Shown here piece by piece: positions 1 through 9,037 of a stretch of 64,000 bases of DNA. The stretch comes from Alphaproteobacteria bacterium (lineage in GTDB: Bacteria > Pseudomonadota > Alphaproteobacteria > Bin65). The stretch lies in contig JAJFFJ010000135.1 of assembly GCA_021776685.1 (NCBI GenBank), forward strand, positions 1 through 64,000, read 5' to 3'. The notes below the pieces were generated by a model, which saw only the letters and a list, made by a program, of their open reading frames with translations, was not told the DNA's origin and searched no databases. How positions within the stretch are numbered: the first letter of the stretch is position 1; every line of letters begins with the position of its first letter. A program made the position numbers and the translations under genes.

Positions 1-2
1 GC

Positions 3-68
3 AGGCGCATGACTCAGCGCCCACTGATCGGCCCTGCACGCCCTCTTGCCGCCCCAATTGGCAACTAG
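3..68 (+). CDS. possible C-terminal end of an upstream gene (partial)
   Basis: An open frame enters from the left edge and ends at a TAG at 66-68. Its last residues read like an ordinary Pro/Ala-rich C-terminal tail (MTQRPLIGPARPLAAPIGN). It could also be a chance frame, because only about 22 codons are visible. The next gene starts 11 bases later, which would suit an operon. No function can be assigned. Confidence 0.25.
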   Translation, partial: RRMTQRPLIGPARPLAAPIGN

Positions 69-79
69 CGAGCGACCCC

Positions 80-778
80 ATGCGAGGTCATGCCCTTACC
101 CTGATGATCATCCTCGGCGTCATTGCGCTGGGCGCGTTGACGGTGTGGCTCCTGGGCCTCGCAACCGACATCGCTGCCTTCGACACCAAGGCGCCGGAAC
201 TGGTCTTCTATATCTCACTGCTGTTGCTGTTCATGGTCGGCGGCGTCAACGCAACGCGCCTGGGCCTGAAACAGACGGCCCGCAATATCCTGATCTGGGC
301 AGCGGTCTTCGTCGTGCTGGTGATCGGCTACAGCTATCGTGACGAGTTGAAGGGCGTGTGGGCGCGGGTCTCCGGCGAGCTCAGCCCCGGCACCGCCGAT
401 GTGCAAGGCCGGACGATGAGCGTGCGCGCCGGCGGCAATGGGCATTTCTATCTCGACGTGGGCCTCAACGGTGCAATCACAACAATGCTGATCGATACCG
501 GCGCTACCAGCACGGTCATCAGCCAGCGCAGCGCAAAGGCGGCGGGACTCGACCCGGAGTCGCTCAGCTACACGCTCACCCTCCGCACCGCCAATGGCAC
601 CGTGCAGGCGGCGCCCGTGCGCATCGCACGGCTCACCATCGGCCCACTCACTTTCACCAATGCGCGGGTGCTGGTCACCGGCCGCAAGGATGATCGTCTC
701 AATGTGGTCGGCATCGAAACCTTGCGTCTGTTCAAAAGTTATCAGGTCACCGGCAACAGTTTCACGCTGCGCTGGTAG
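80..778 (+). CDS. membrane-anchored retropepsin-like aspartic protease (TIGR02281-type)
   Basis: A 232-residue protein with hydrophobic segments near residues 8-28, 42-56 and 70-86, followed by a soluble domain. The domain carries the retropepsin active-site motif LIDTGAT (Asp139-Thr-Gly), with the hydrophobic and glycine pattern of clan AA proteases after it. This matches the alphaproteobacterial TIGR02281 family, probably active as a dimer because only one DTG motif is present. The catalytic domain is likely periplasmic. Substrates are unknown for most of the family. The last 17 bases overlap the 3' end of the convergent cyclase gene. The ATG at 80 gives a natural membrane N-terminus. The family is clear; the role is not. 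Confidence 0.85.
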   Translation: MRGHALTLMIILGVIALGALTVWLLGLATDIAAFDTKAPELVFYISLLLLFMVGGVNATRLGLKQTARNILIWAAVFVVLVIGYSYRDELKGVWARVSGELSPGTADVQGRTMSVRAGGNGHFYLDVGLNGAITTMLIDTGATSTVISQRSAKAAGLDPESLSYTLTLRTANGTVQAAPVRIARLTIGPLTFTNARVLVTGRKDDRLNVVGIETLRLFKSYQVTGNSFTLRW

Positions 779-2660
779 GGGGCTCCGACCCAGCCGTTCG
801 CGGCTCGTCCACCAGTTGGAAGACTTCCACCGGCGCTTCGCGGCCCTTGACCGCCAGTTCTCCTGCCGGTGCAGTCTCGAACAGCTCCTCCAGATCCGTG
901 ACGGTGGCAGCGCTGACGAGGATCGAGACCTCGTCGTCCGGTGACACCTGCTTGCCCAGCTGCTCCAGCCGCTGCGCCACATTCACATCATCGCCGATGA
1001 CCGTATAGTTCACCCGGTCCGGCGGGCCAATGTTCCCCACGGTCGCCTCGCCAGAGTGGATGCCGATGCGCATACGCACCGGCGGCTCACCGCGCGCCGC
1101 TCGCGCCAAGTTGTCGGCGGCGATGTCGTCGCGGATCGAGAGCGCCGCACGGCAGGCGCGGATAGCGCGGTTCTTCTGCTTCTCGGGTGCACCCCAGAAC
1201 GCCATGACGCTGTCGCCGATAAACTTGTCCACCGTACCGCCCTCCGCCTCGACCGCGCCGGCGACGATGGTGAAATGCTGGTTCAGAAGCTCCGCGATCT
1301 CGGCAGCGCCCTTTCCCTCTGAAATCGTCGAATAGCCGGCGATATCGGTGAACATCACAGTTAGGTTCCGTTTGTCGGATTCCAGCGCCGCAAGGTCGCC
1401 ATCCCGCATCAACTGCTGGACCAACGGTTTTGGTACATAAGCCTGGAACCAGCGCAACGCGCCGACCATGGAGTTGAAGGTGTTCGACTGATCGTCCAAT
1501 TCCCGCACCCGGCTGTGCGGCAGGATGCCCACGTCATTGAACTTCAATTCTCTAATCTTACGCGCGGAAATTGACAGCCGGGCAATCGGCTTCGACAGCT
1601 GACGGCCAATGAAGAATGCGACAATGATCGCCAGAAGCAACGCCGCGCCGCCGGCGAACAGAGCGTTGCGCAGGCGGAGAATCTCGCGGCTGAACACATC
1701 ACCCCGAAAGTAAACGCCGACATACCAGGGTGTTTCCGTATAGTCGCGCAACTCGCGATAGATGAAGACATAGTCGCCGGCGACAGCGCGCACCACATGG
1801 GCCTTCAAAGGAGGCCGCGGTTGAAACAGCGCCCGCACCGTCTTGTTATTATCCCACATCAAGCGCAGCACCGGGTCGCCGAACCCGGCCAGCAGCGGCA
1901 GCGGCGCACGTGCGCTCTGCCCCGGATAGCCTCGCTCCATAAACGGGTGAGCCAGAATATGCTTCTTGCCATAAGTGATAAACACCCTGCCACCGGAACC
2001 TTCTGAGCGGCCCAGTTCGCGCGACATGTCGTCGATGCGCACGGCAACGACCAATATGCCGAGGAATTTGCCCTTCCGCCAAATTGGCGTGTGCCGGCTG
2101 AGAATCGCGAATTTCAGGGTATTGACCCAGATCGGCGCGACCCAGCGCGGTGTTCGCGATTTACGCGCCCATTCAATTGCCTGCACCATTGTTTGGCTCG
2201 CCTCAAGGCTCGCAGTGTAGAAATCGATCTTACCGCCGCGCTGGCGCCGGGCGCCATAGAGCTCCCGCTTGGGGTTGATCAGCACCACGGCGCCAATGGC
2301 ACGGCCACTGCTCATCACGCCCAGTAGAGTGGCGCCGAAGCGCACACGGTCGGCCGGATCGACGCGACCGTCAGCGATCGCGCGGGCAATAAACCTGGAC
2401 TTTTCTTCCGCCGGCTTCAGCTTGGACTCGGCCAACTTGATCAGGCGGTCAATGCCAAGGTCCGCCCGATCGCGCAGGAGATCGAAGGTGTTCTGGCCAG
2501 CGGTCCAAACGGCAAGGCCCAATACTGTAAGAATCGAAATGGCGATGAGGCTGCCGAAACTGAGGAGCAGCGTTAGCGCGATCGAAAGACGGCGTCTGGG
2601 TTGGTCGGTCCGCGTCGAGCCAAGCCCATGTTTTGCCGGCGTTGTCTGCGCCTCTGCCAA
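762..2660 (-). CDS. membrane adenylate/guanylate cyclase with Cache-like sensor, HAMP and class III catalytic domain (copy 1)
   Basis: 632 residues. A transmembrane helix lies near residues 28-52, an extracytoplasmic sensor region of Cache type follows to about 325, then a second helix (about 330-352), a HAMP-like linker and a class III nucleotidyl cyclase domain (about 425-610). Visible catalytic features are the two metal aspartates (MFTDIAGYS and FIGDSVMAF), the purine-selecting Lys before FIGD, and the NVAQR Asn/Arg pair. Together these favour cyclic AMP synthesis. The start is a TTG at 2660 with a purine-rich site (caggggg) upstream; no earlier ATG fits the domain. It is followed upstream by a second cyclase in the same direction with a different sensor but an almost identical catalytic half. 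The ligand is unknown. Confidence 0.9.
   Translation of the reverse strand: MAEAQTTPAKHGLGSTRTDQPRRRLSIALTLLLSFGSLIAISILTVLGLAVWTAGQNTFDLLRDRADLGIDRLIKLAESKLKPAEEKSRFIARAIADGRVDPADRVRFGATLLGVMSSGRAIGAVVLINPKRELYGARRQRGGKIDFYTASLEASQTMVQAIEWARKSRTPRWVAPIWVNTLKFAILSRHTPIWRKGKFLGILVVAVRIDDMSRELGRSEGSGGRVFITYGKKHILAHPFMERGYPGQSARAPLPLLAGFGDPVLRLMWDNNKTVRALFQPRPPLKAHVVRAVAGDYVFIYRELRDYTETPWYVGVYFRGDVFSREILRLRNALFAGGAALLLAIIVAFFIGRQLSKPIARLSISARKIRELKFNDVGILPHSRVRELDDQSNTFNSMVGALRWFQAYVPKPLVQQLMRDGDLAALESDKRNLTVMFTDIAGYSTISEGKGAAEIAELLNQHFTIVAGAVEAEGGTVDKFIGDSVMAFWGAPEKQKNRAIRACRAALSIRDDIAADNLARAARGEPPVRMRIGIHSGEATVGNIGPPDRVNYTVIGDDVNVAQRLEQLGKQVSPDDEVSILVSAATVTDLEELFETAPAGELAVKGREAPVEVFQLVDEPRTAGSEPPTSAA
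965..1303. repeat. near-identical duplicated tract, copy 1 (partner 3060-3398)
   Basis: Aligning the two cyclase genes with an offset of 2095 bases, I count about nine differences over this stretch (roughly 97% identity), and only five between 1041 and 1303. The adjoining 1381-1440 stretch, where the proteins are also almost the same, has about eleven differences in 60 bases. This step in synonymous divergence marks a homogenised tract inside an older duplication. Confidence 0.8.
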
Positions 2661-2886
2661 TAATTTGCCCCCTGCCTGGCGGAGCCATTCTTCAAGGGCT
2701 CACGCGTCTGATGTTAGGTTTGGTAAACGTCCACATGCCTATAATCCATCATCAAACCGCGATCACATTTTAGCGATCAGTTCATCGGCATTGGTTTCGC
2801 CGCGCCGACGGACACCTGAATGACCGATCGATTGCGACGAGACTTGGGAACCGAGCATTTCAGGAAAAGGGCGCCTGTACTCACGA

Positions 2887-4755
2887 TTATCGGCGCGGGC
2901 CATCCACCAGCCGGTAGACCCCTAACGGTGCGTCGCGGCCCTTGACCGTCAGATCGCCCGCAGATTCGACGACGAACAAGTCATCCAGGTCAGCCACCGT
3001 CGCGGTGCTGACGAGGATCGCGACCTCGTCGTCGGGTGCCACCTGCTTGCCCAGTTGCTCCAGCCGTTGCGCCACATTCACATCATCGCCGATGACCGTA
3101 TAGTTCACCCGATCCGGCGGGCCGATGTTGCCCACGGTCGCCTCGCCCGAGTGGATGCCGATGCGCATACGCACCGGCGGCTCACCGCGCGCCGCTCGCG
3201 CCAGGTTGTCGGCGGCGATGTCGTCGCGGATCGAGAGCGCCGCACGGCAGGCGCGGATGGCGCGGTTCTTCTGCTTTTCGGGTGCACCCCAGAACGCCAT
3301 GACGCTGTCGCCAATAAACTTGTCCACCGTACCGCCCTCCGCCTCGACCGCGCCGGCGACGATGGTGAAATGCTGGTTCAGAAGCTCCGCGATCTCGGCC
3401 GCACCTTTGCCCTCCGAGATCGTCGAATAGCCGGCGATATCGGTAAACATGACCGTGAGATTGCGTTTGTCGGATTCGAGGGCGGCAAGATCGCCATCCC
3501 GGATCAACTGCTGCACCAGCGGCTTGGGCACATATGCCTGAAACCAGCGCAATGCCCCCACCATTGAATTGAATGTATTCGACTGGTCGTCCAGCTCACG
3601 CACCCGGCTGTGCGGCAGCACACCCACATCGTCCAGCTTCATCTCGCTGACCATACGTGCAGACGATGACAGGCGTGCGATGGGCCTGGCCAGCCGCCGG
3701 CCGATAAAGAAGGCGACAATGATTGCCAGCACCAGAGCCGCCAGCCCCGCGAACAGGGAATCTTTCAGCCGGTCCAACTGTTTGCCTATGGTGTCGCCGC
3801 GGAAATAGGCGCCCACATACAGGGGCGTCGGCGTGTAGCCGGTCAGCTTGCGATAAATGAAGACATAATAGACCCCATCCAGATTGAGGATGTGGTTCTC
3901 CAGCGGTGGCCGTGGCTTGATCTCGCTCGGCTCCATCGCCGTGGGGTCCCACATGCGCGCCAGCACCCGGTCCTGAAAACGCGCCAACAAGGGCAGCGGC
4001 TGTTTCAGGGACAGACCCGGGTACTCGCCCGCCATCGCCCGGTGGGCCATCACCCTGTCCTTGCCATGGAGCACAAACACACTCCCCCCGAAGGCATTGG
4101 CATTGTCCCGTAGATATCTGGACAACGTATTCACGGTGATGACCGTGACCAGCGCCCCTTTGAATTTTCCGTCAACCCAGATAGGCCACACCAAGTTCAT
4201 GATTGTGCGCTGAAACAAGGGCCGGTAGAGGGGCTCGCCCCATACCGGCTTTCTGCTCTTGCTGGCGACGGCAAGCGCCTTTTGAACCGCCGTATCGTCC
4301 CCATAAGCGCCGTGGAACACCCGTGCGGGCGCGACTTGGCGGTTGGCGCCGGTGGCCTGGCCCTTGGGGTCAAAAAAAGTGATTGCGCCGATTGACGGGT
4401 TCGCCGCCATAGAGCCCATCAGCAGCTTGCCCAGCTCCTTCTGGTCATCCGGGTCGACCCGCCCCTTCTCGATCGCCAGCGCGACGAAAGCCGCCTGGTG
4501 ATAACCGGCCTGCATGTGGCTTTCCACACGGTGCGTGAGCGCGCCGATGCCTAGGTCTGCCTTGTCCTGCAGCAGTTCGATGGTATTGCGCGCCGCACTG
4601 ACGACAGCCAGTCCCAGCACAACCAGGATCGTCACGGTCAGCAACGAGCCGAAACTGAGGATCAGCGTCAGCGCAATCGAAAAGCGGCGGCGGCGTTCGC
4701 CGGCCTTGTGCGCTTCAATGACAGTTTTGGCGGCGGGCGATTTCGGGTCGGCCAT
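2887..4755 (-). CDS. membrane adenylate/guanylate cyclase with Cache-like sensor, HAMP and class III catalytic domain (copy 2)
   Basis: 622 residues with the same architecture as its downstream neighbour: a transmembrane helix near 25-50, a periplasmic sensor, a second helix near 335-357, a HAMP-like segment and a class III cyclase domain. The metal aspartates, the Lys of the purine pocket and the NVAQR transition-state residues are all present. From about residue 385 to 580 the protein is nearly identical to copy 1, whereas the sensor domains share only scattered identity. The pair therefore looks like a tandem duplication in which signal input diverged and output was held constant. The ATG at 4755 begins a conventional cytoplasmic N-tail. 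Adenylate cyclase activity is inferred from residues, not proven. Confidence 0.9.
   Translation of the reverse strand: MADPKSPAAKTVIEAHKAGERRRRFSIALTLILSFGSLLTVTILVVLGLAVVSAARNTIELLQDKADLGIGALTHRVESHMQAGYHQAAFVALAIEKGRVDPDDQKELGKLLMGSMAANPSIGAITFFDPKGQATGANRQVAPARVFHGAYGDDTAVQKALAVASKSRKPVWGEPLYRPLFQRTIMNLVWPIWVDGKFKGALVTVITVNTLSRYLRDNANAFGGSVFVLHGKDRVMAHRAMAGEYPGLSLKQPLPLLARFQDRVLARMWDPTAMEPSEIKPRPPLENHILNLDGVYYVFIYRKLTGYTPTPLYVGAYFRGDTIGKQLDRLKDSLFAGLAALVLAIIVAFFIGRRLARPIARLSSSARMVSEMKLDDVGVLPHSRVRELDDQSNTFNSMVGALRWFQAYVPKPLVQQLIRDGDLAALESDKRNLTVMFTDIAGYSTISEGKGAAEIAELLNQHFTIVAGAVEAEGGTVDKFIGDSVMAFWGAPEKQKNRAIRACRAALSIRDDIAADNLARAARGEPPVRMRIGIHSGEATVGNIGPPDRVNYTVIGDDVNVAQRLEQLGKQVAPDDEVAILVSTATVADLDDLFVVESAGDLTVKGRDAPLGVYRLVDGPRR
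3060..3398. repeat. near-identical duplicated tract, copy 2 (partner 965-1303)
   Basis: Direct-oriented counterpart of 965-1303, covering the core of the class III cyclase domain in the second gene. Differences are few and mostly synonymous. Being in direct orientation about 2.1 kb apart, the two copies could also recombine to fuse the genes and delete one sensor. Confidence 0.8.
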
Positions 4756-4853
4756 GGGGCGTCCCGGTTGGTGGCAGTGCGGTGCTTAGTCTATCCAACG
4801 GCGGCGGCGGCGTCATCCGTCGCCCGAAGCTCTATCCCAAGCCCGAACTGGCC

Positions 4854-6218
4854 TCAGTAGGCGAACTCATCGAAGAACGGGTCGACGCTGCCCTGCCAGG
4901 GGCCGTTGTAGGCAGCCAGCAGTTCCTCCGCCGGGGTCACGCCGGACTTGGCAATCTCCCAAAGGCGATTGAGGAAAGCTGTTTCATCCTGGCCACCGCG
5001 GTCCAGAACATTCCGGGTCTTGAGGCCGGCGCGGGCAATTTCAAGAACCTGCAGTGACACCTGCTGAACCGTTGTATCCCGCAATACAGTCTTGAGGCCC
5101 TGCGCGGGCACATCCCGGCGCAGGGCAAGCTGGTCTTCCACCGTCCAGTCCTTGACCAGATCCCAGGCGGCATCCAGCGCTGTCTGGTCATAGAGCAGCC
5201 CCACCCAGAGCGCCGGCAGGGCGCACAGGCTCTGCCACCGGCCGCCATCCGCGCCACGCATTTCCAGGAAGGTCTTAAGGCGCACTTCGGGGAAGATCGT
5301 GGTCATGTGATCCCCCCAGTCGCCCATGGTCGGGCGTTCGCCCGGGAGCGCCGGCAGCTTGCCGTCCATAAAATCCCGGAATGACTGGCCGCTGGCGTCG
5401 ATATATTTGCCGTCGCGGTAGACGAAATACATCGGCACATCGAGCACGTAGTCGACCCACCGTTCGAAGCCCATGTTCCCGTCGAAGACGAAAGGCAACA
5501 TGCCGGTACGGTCCGGGTCGGTATCAGTCCAGATATGGCTGCGATAGCTGAGAAAGCCGTTGGGCTTGCCCTCAGTAAATGGCGACTTGGCGAACAACGC
5601 CGTGGCGATGGGCTGCAGAGCGAGCGCCACACGGAATTTTTTGACCATGTCCGCTTCGGTGGAGAAATCCAGATTCACCTGCACGGTGCAGGTACGGATC
5701 ATCATGTCGATGCCCATGCTGCCCATCTTGGGCATGTATTCGCGCATGATCTTGTAGCGGCCCTTGGGCATCCAGTGGACATCCTCGCGCCGCCAGTTGG
5801 GCGTCATGCCAACACCGATCAACCCGACACCGAGAGGGTCGGTCACCTGCTGCATCTCCGCGAGGTGACTATGAACCTCGTCGCAGGTCTGGTGGATCGT
5901 CTCCAGCGGCGCGCCTGACAGTTCGACCTGCCCGCCCGGCTCAAGGCTCACCGACGCGCCATCCTTCTTCAGGCCGATCAGCGTCTCGCCTTCATAGATC
6001 CCCTCCCAGCCAAAGCGCATGAGACCGGTCAGGATGGCGTGGATGCCGTCATTGCCGTCATAGGAGAGGGCGGAGCGGTCGGCTTTGCGGAAAGCGAACT
6101 TCTCGTGCTCAGTGCCAATGCGCCAGTCTGCCTTTGGCTTGCAGCCAGTCGCAATGTGCTCGACCAGTTGCGCCTTGTCGGCGATCATTTCGGGATTGGC
6201 GGCAGCTGGAACGGACAT
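4854..6218 (-). CDS. gshA: glutamate-cysteine ligase (plant/alphaproteobacterial type)
   Basis: 454 residues, the usual length for the plant-like GshA family. It joins glutamate and cysteine to make gamma-glutamylcysteine, the first step of glutathione synthesis, in the cytosol. Family features include the early IGTEHEKF motif (about 37-44, substrate and metal site), the [10 protein letters not shown] motif and the [14 protein letters not shown] stretch. The ATG at 6218 gives the expected short N-tail before the GTEHE motif. It stands alone between the cyclase gene and rsmE. The next gene, rsmE, runs in the same direction 190 bases upstream, and no clear operon link is visible. No missing motif was noticed. 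Confidence 0.95.
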   Translation of the reverse strand: MSVPAAANPEMIADKAQLVEHIATGCKPKADWRIGTEHEKFAFRKADRSALSYDGNDGIHAILTGLMRFGWEGIYEGETLIGLKKDGASVSLEPGGQVELSGAPLETIHQTCDEVHSHLAEMQQVTDPLGVGLIGVGMTPNWRREDVHWMPKGRYKIMREYMPKMGSMGIDMMIRTCTVQVNLDFSTEADMVKKFRVALALQPIATALFAKSPFTEGKPNGFLSYRSHIWTDTDPDRTGMLPFVFDGNMGFERWVDYVLDVPMYFVYRDGKYIDASGQSFRDFMDGKLPALPGERPTMGDWGDHMTTIFPEVRLKTFLEMRGADGGRWQSLCALPALWVGLLYDQTALDAAWDLVKDWTVEDQLALRRDVPAQGLKTVLRDTTVQQVSLQVLEIARAGLKTRNVLDRGGQDETAFLNRLWEIAKSGVTPAEELLAAYNGPWQGSVDPFFDEFAY

Positions 6219-6408
6219 GCGCGGCTAGGCAGTTGTGGCCAATCGAGGCGAAACTGGAGCCGCCCCGTCAAACTCTATCGCGGATATGGCGCACAAAGGT
6301 TCCGGACGCAACTCTTGACCTGCCCCCTGCGCCGCTTAGGCGCTCTGCAGCCAATGCACCCCTCACCAATGTCCCGCTCGCCCATGCCTCTCACTAGGGC
6401 ACTTGCTT

Positions 6409-7149
6409 CTAGCGCCAGTCGCCCAGCAACGCCTGCCAACAGGCCAGGGCTGCCACTGCCGCTGTATCCGCGCGTAGCAAGCGCTCGCCCAGGCCGACGG
6501 AAATCACCTGGGGCCGGCCGTGCAACAGATCCAGTTCCGCTGGCGAGAATCCGCCCTCCGGCCCTACCAGCACGGCCCAGGGCGCCGTCGCGTCCTGCGC
6601 CGCGAGTGTGTCAGCGAGAGAAACGCCGGTGCGGCTTTCGTCGCACAACATGATTTGCCGGTCAGCCTGCCAATTCCCCAGCACATCGCGAAGGGGCGCC
6701 GGGGCGAAGACCTCCGGCACGTCCAGCCGGGCGCACTGCTCGGCGGCTTCAATGGCGTTAGCGCGCAGCCGGTCCACATTCACGCGGCTGACATTGGTGT
6801 GGTCGGTCATCACGGGCCAGAGGCCGCTGACCCCAAGCTCTGACGCCTTCTGTGCCGTGAAGTCGATGCGCGCCCGCTTGATCGGCGCAAACAGCAGCCA
6901 GAGGTCCGGCGAGGCGGTGAAGGGGCGGATTTGCTCGCCGACGGTTGCCGCGCCGCCTTTCTTGCCGAGATCCGCGATTTCCCCCCGCCACTCGCCATCG
7001 CGACCGTTGAATAGCAGCACTGTCTCGCCGGGCTTCACCCGCATGACATGACGCAGATAGTGGGCCTGGTCAGCGTCAAGCGTCACCGCCGCACCGGCGG
7101 CGAGGGCGTCGTCAACGTAAAGGCGGATGCCGGGATCGTACGGGGACAT
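6409..7149 (-). CDS. rsmE: 16S rRNA (uracil-1498-N3)-methyltransferase
   Basis: 246 residues when started at the ATG at 7149 (MSPYDPGIRLYVDD); a longer frame extends to 7236 but adds a tail atypical for the family. RsmE methylates U1498 of 16S rRNA in the 30S subunit using S-adenosylmethionine. The N-terminal PUA-like part contains HYLRHVMRVKPGE, and the C-terminal SPOUT knot contains LVGPEGGFSPAE and SVGLGERLLRADTA, both diagnostic. In the same direction as gshA downstream. Confident family assignment; the start is the only uncertainty. Confidence 0.95.
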   Translation of the reverse strand: MSPYDPGIRLYVDDALAAGAAVTLDADQAHYLRHVMRVKPGETVLLFNGRDGEWRGEIADLGKKGGAATVGEQIRPFTASPDLWLLFAPIKRARIDFTAQKASELGVSGLWPVMTDHTNVSRVNVDRLRANAIEAAEQCARLDVPEVFAPAPLRDVLGNWQADRQIMLCDESRTGVSLADTLAAQDATAPWAVLVGPEGGFSPAELDLLHGRPQVISVGLGERLLRADTAAVAALACWQALLGDWR

Positions 7150-7312
7150 GGGCCCCACCGTACTCCCGCTGGAACCGGTTTCAAAGACACACAGCGGCCG
7201 CGGCGCGGATGTAAGCCCGTATCCGCATGTCGCCAAGACCGGTCGTTCCTCTACCTTGTGGCTTGGTCTAATAACCTGCAGTCAAACAACTGCGTGAACG
7301 GATCCACCTCCC

Positions 7313-7678
7313 ATGAATATGGTGCGCACCTATGCTGACCCCGCTGGCGAAAGCCGATGGGGCGAAACAGAAATTGATTTCAACTGGGTTGAGTATGCCC
7401 CGCCGGCCCCACCGATGGGCGCCACCGATCCATTACCCGCCAATGCGTATGTTTTGCTTCAGGTGCCCCAGGGTTGGGACGGGGGCATGCACAACACCCC
7501 CATGCGCCAGATCGCGGTTGTGCTCTCCGGCAAGGTGCAGATCGAAACCAGCGATGGCGAGGCTAAAGAATTTGGCGCGGGGGGCATCTTTGCCATGGAA
7601 GACACCACCGGGGTTGGTCACACCGCCCGCAACATCGGTGAGGGCGAACTCACGGTCATAATGATCCACCTGCCGTAG
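7313..7678 (+). CDS. small cupin-fold protein
   Basis: 121 residues forming a single cupin barrel. The first cupin motif is degenerate around HNTPMRQIAVVLSGKVQIETSDGE, followed by the glycine turn FGAGGIFAMEDTTGVGHTA. His residues suitable for metal binding remain (about 62 and 103). Related stand-alone cupins have very varied roles, so no reaction is proposed. The ATG at 7313 is internal to a short spacer after rsmE, which is divergent. No operon partner lies on its strand. Confidence 0.7.
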   Translation: MNMVRTYADPAGESRWGETEIDFNWVEYAPPAPPMGATDPLPANAYVLLQVPQGWDGGMHNTPMRQIAVVLSGKVQIETSDGEAKEFGAGGIFAMEDTTGVGHTARNIGEGELTVIMIHLP

Positions 7679-7808
7679 GCCGCGCTGTCTACAGAACAAA
7701 GCCGCATTTTGGTCTGTGTGTAGCAAGAAGCGCGATATTGGCATGTGCGCCAACGGCGGCTGTTTCTTCTCCGGTACGGATCGAAAGTTTATCGTCTTGG
7801 CCAGTCGC

Positions 7809-8876
7809 TCAGGGTTTCAGCACCACGCGCCCGAGAATTTCGCCCCGCTGCAACTCGTTGAGCACCGCCGTGGCCTCCGCCAGCGGCCGCGTGGCCACCG
7901 GAATCGGCGGCACCTTGCCCGTGCGCGCCAAGTCTATCACTTCGCGCATCTCCTGGAGGGTGCCGACGTAGGAGCCGCGGATGCTGTACATCATCAGCGG
8001 CATCATCACCATCGGCAGAGGCATGGCGTCACCATACAGGCCGACTGACACCAGCGTGCCGCCCCGCCTGAGGACATCGAGCCCCAATCGCGCCGTCTCC
8101 GCACTGCCGACAAAATCGATTGCCGCCGCAGCACCGCCTCCGGTCATTTTTCGAATTTTCTCGACGGCATCGGCTTCGCTGTTGTCGACGGTCTCATCTG
8201 CGCCCGACTGGCGCGCCAGGCTGCGCTTGGTGCCGTCAACATCGGCGACGATGATCTTGCCTTCGATCATTGATTTGCCAAAGACCACCGCAGACAGCCC
8301 AACCCCGCCGGCGCCGATCAGGACGACATCGTCCAAAGCGGTCTTGGCGCCGGTTTTCAGGAGCGCGCTGTAGGCGGTGAGGCCCGAACAGGCATAGGTG
8401 CAGGCCAGCTCAGTCGGCAGGCCGCTATAGTCGATCAGGTATTTGGCGTCGGGCACGATCACGTGGTCGGCGTAGCCGCCGGGCCAGCGTATTCCGATGG
8501 TGCGCTGATCCAGGCACAGCAGCTCCTCATCGCGCTGGCACACGTCACAGGTGCCGCAACCAATCCATGGATAGACCACCCGCTTGTCACCTACTTGAAC
8601 GCCGCCATCTTCAGGGCCGGGTACGTCCGGCCCCACAGCCGCGACGACGCCAACGACTTCGTGCCCCATCGTAAAGGGCGGCTCGATCCCGCGGTCGGCC
8701 AGCGTCAACTTTTCCCCATCGGCGAGAAGATATTCGCCGTCCCAGAGATGCAGATCGCTATGGCAAACACCGCAGGCTTCAACCTGCATCAGGACTTCTG
8801 CGCCCTCTGGCACCGGGGTCTCCCCTTCCCGCGCCTCCAGCGGCTTGCCGCTTTCAATGACCTGGTAGCTCAGCAT
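7809..8876 (-). CDS. zinc-dependent alcohol dehydrogenase (MDR family)
   Basis: 355 residues from the ATG at 8876, which has a strong purine-rich site (gggggaa) just upstream; an in-frame extension to 8939 lacks such support. The GroES-like half carries the catalytic zinc ligands (CGVCHSD, GHEVVG) and the four-cysteine structural zinc loop (CGTCDVCQRDEELLC). The Rossmann half carries VLIGAGGVGLSAV for NAD(P). It oxidises alcohols or reduces aldehydes. The C-terminal part is typical of medium-chain ADHs acting on simple or aromatic alcohols, but the substrate cannot be read from sequence. Flanked by divergent ubiA, with no operon partner. Confidence 0.9.
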   Translation of the reverse strand: MLSYQVIESGKPLEAREGETPVPEGAEVLMQVEACGVCHSDLHLWDGEYLLADGEKLTLADRGIEPPFTMGHEVVGVVAAVGPDVPGPEDGGVQVGDKRVVYPWIGCGTCDVCQRDEELLCLDQRTIGIRWPGGYADHVIVPDAKYLIDYSGLPTELACTYACSGLTAYSALLKTGAKTALDDVVLIGAGGVGLSAVVFGKSMIEGKIIVADVDGTKRSLARQSGADETVDNSEADAVEKIRKMTGGGAAAAIDFVGSAETARLGLDVLRRGGTLVSVGLYGDAMPLPMVMMPLMMYSIRGSYVGTLQEMREVIDLARTGKVPPIPVATRPLAEATAVLNELQRGEILGRVVLKP

Positions 8877-9037
8877 GACCGTTCCCCCACCGTGGTTTCT
8901 TTGACGGCGTTCTAACACCCCCGATTTCAGCAGGTCCACACGATTGCCCCGGCCGTTCAGAAATCAGGGCGCCATTTCAGACCGGCGGCGGCAATCGGGC
9001 ATTTGACCCAACGGCCCACCATCGCCACCTTTAACCC

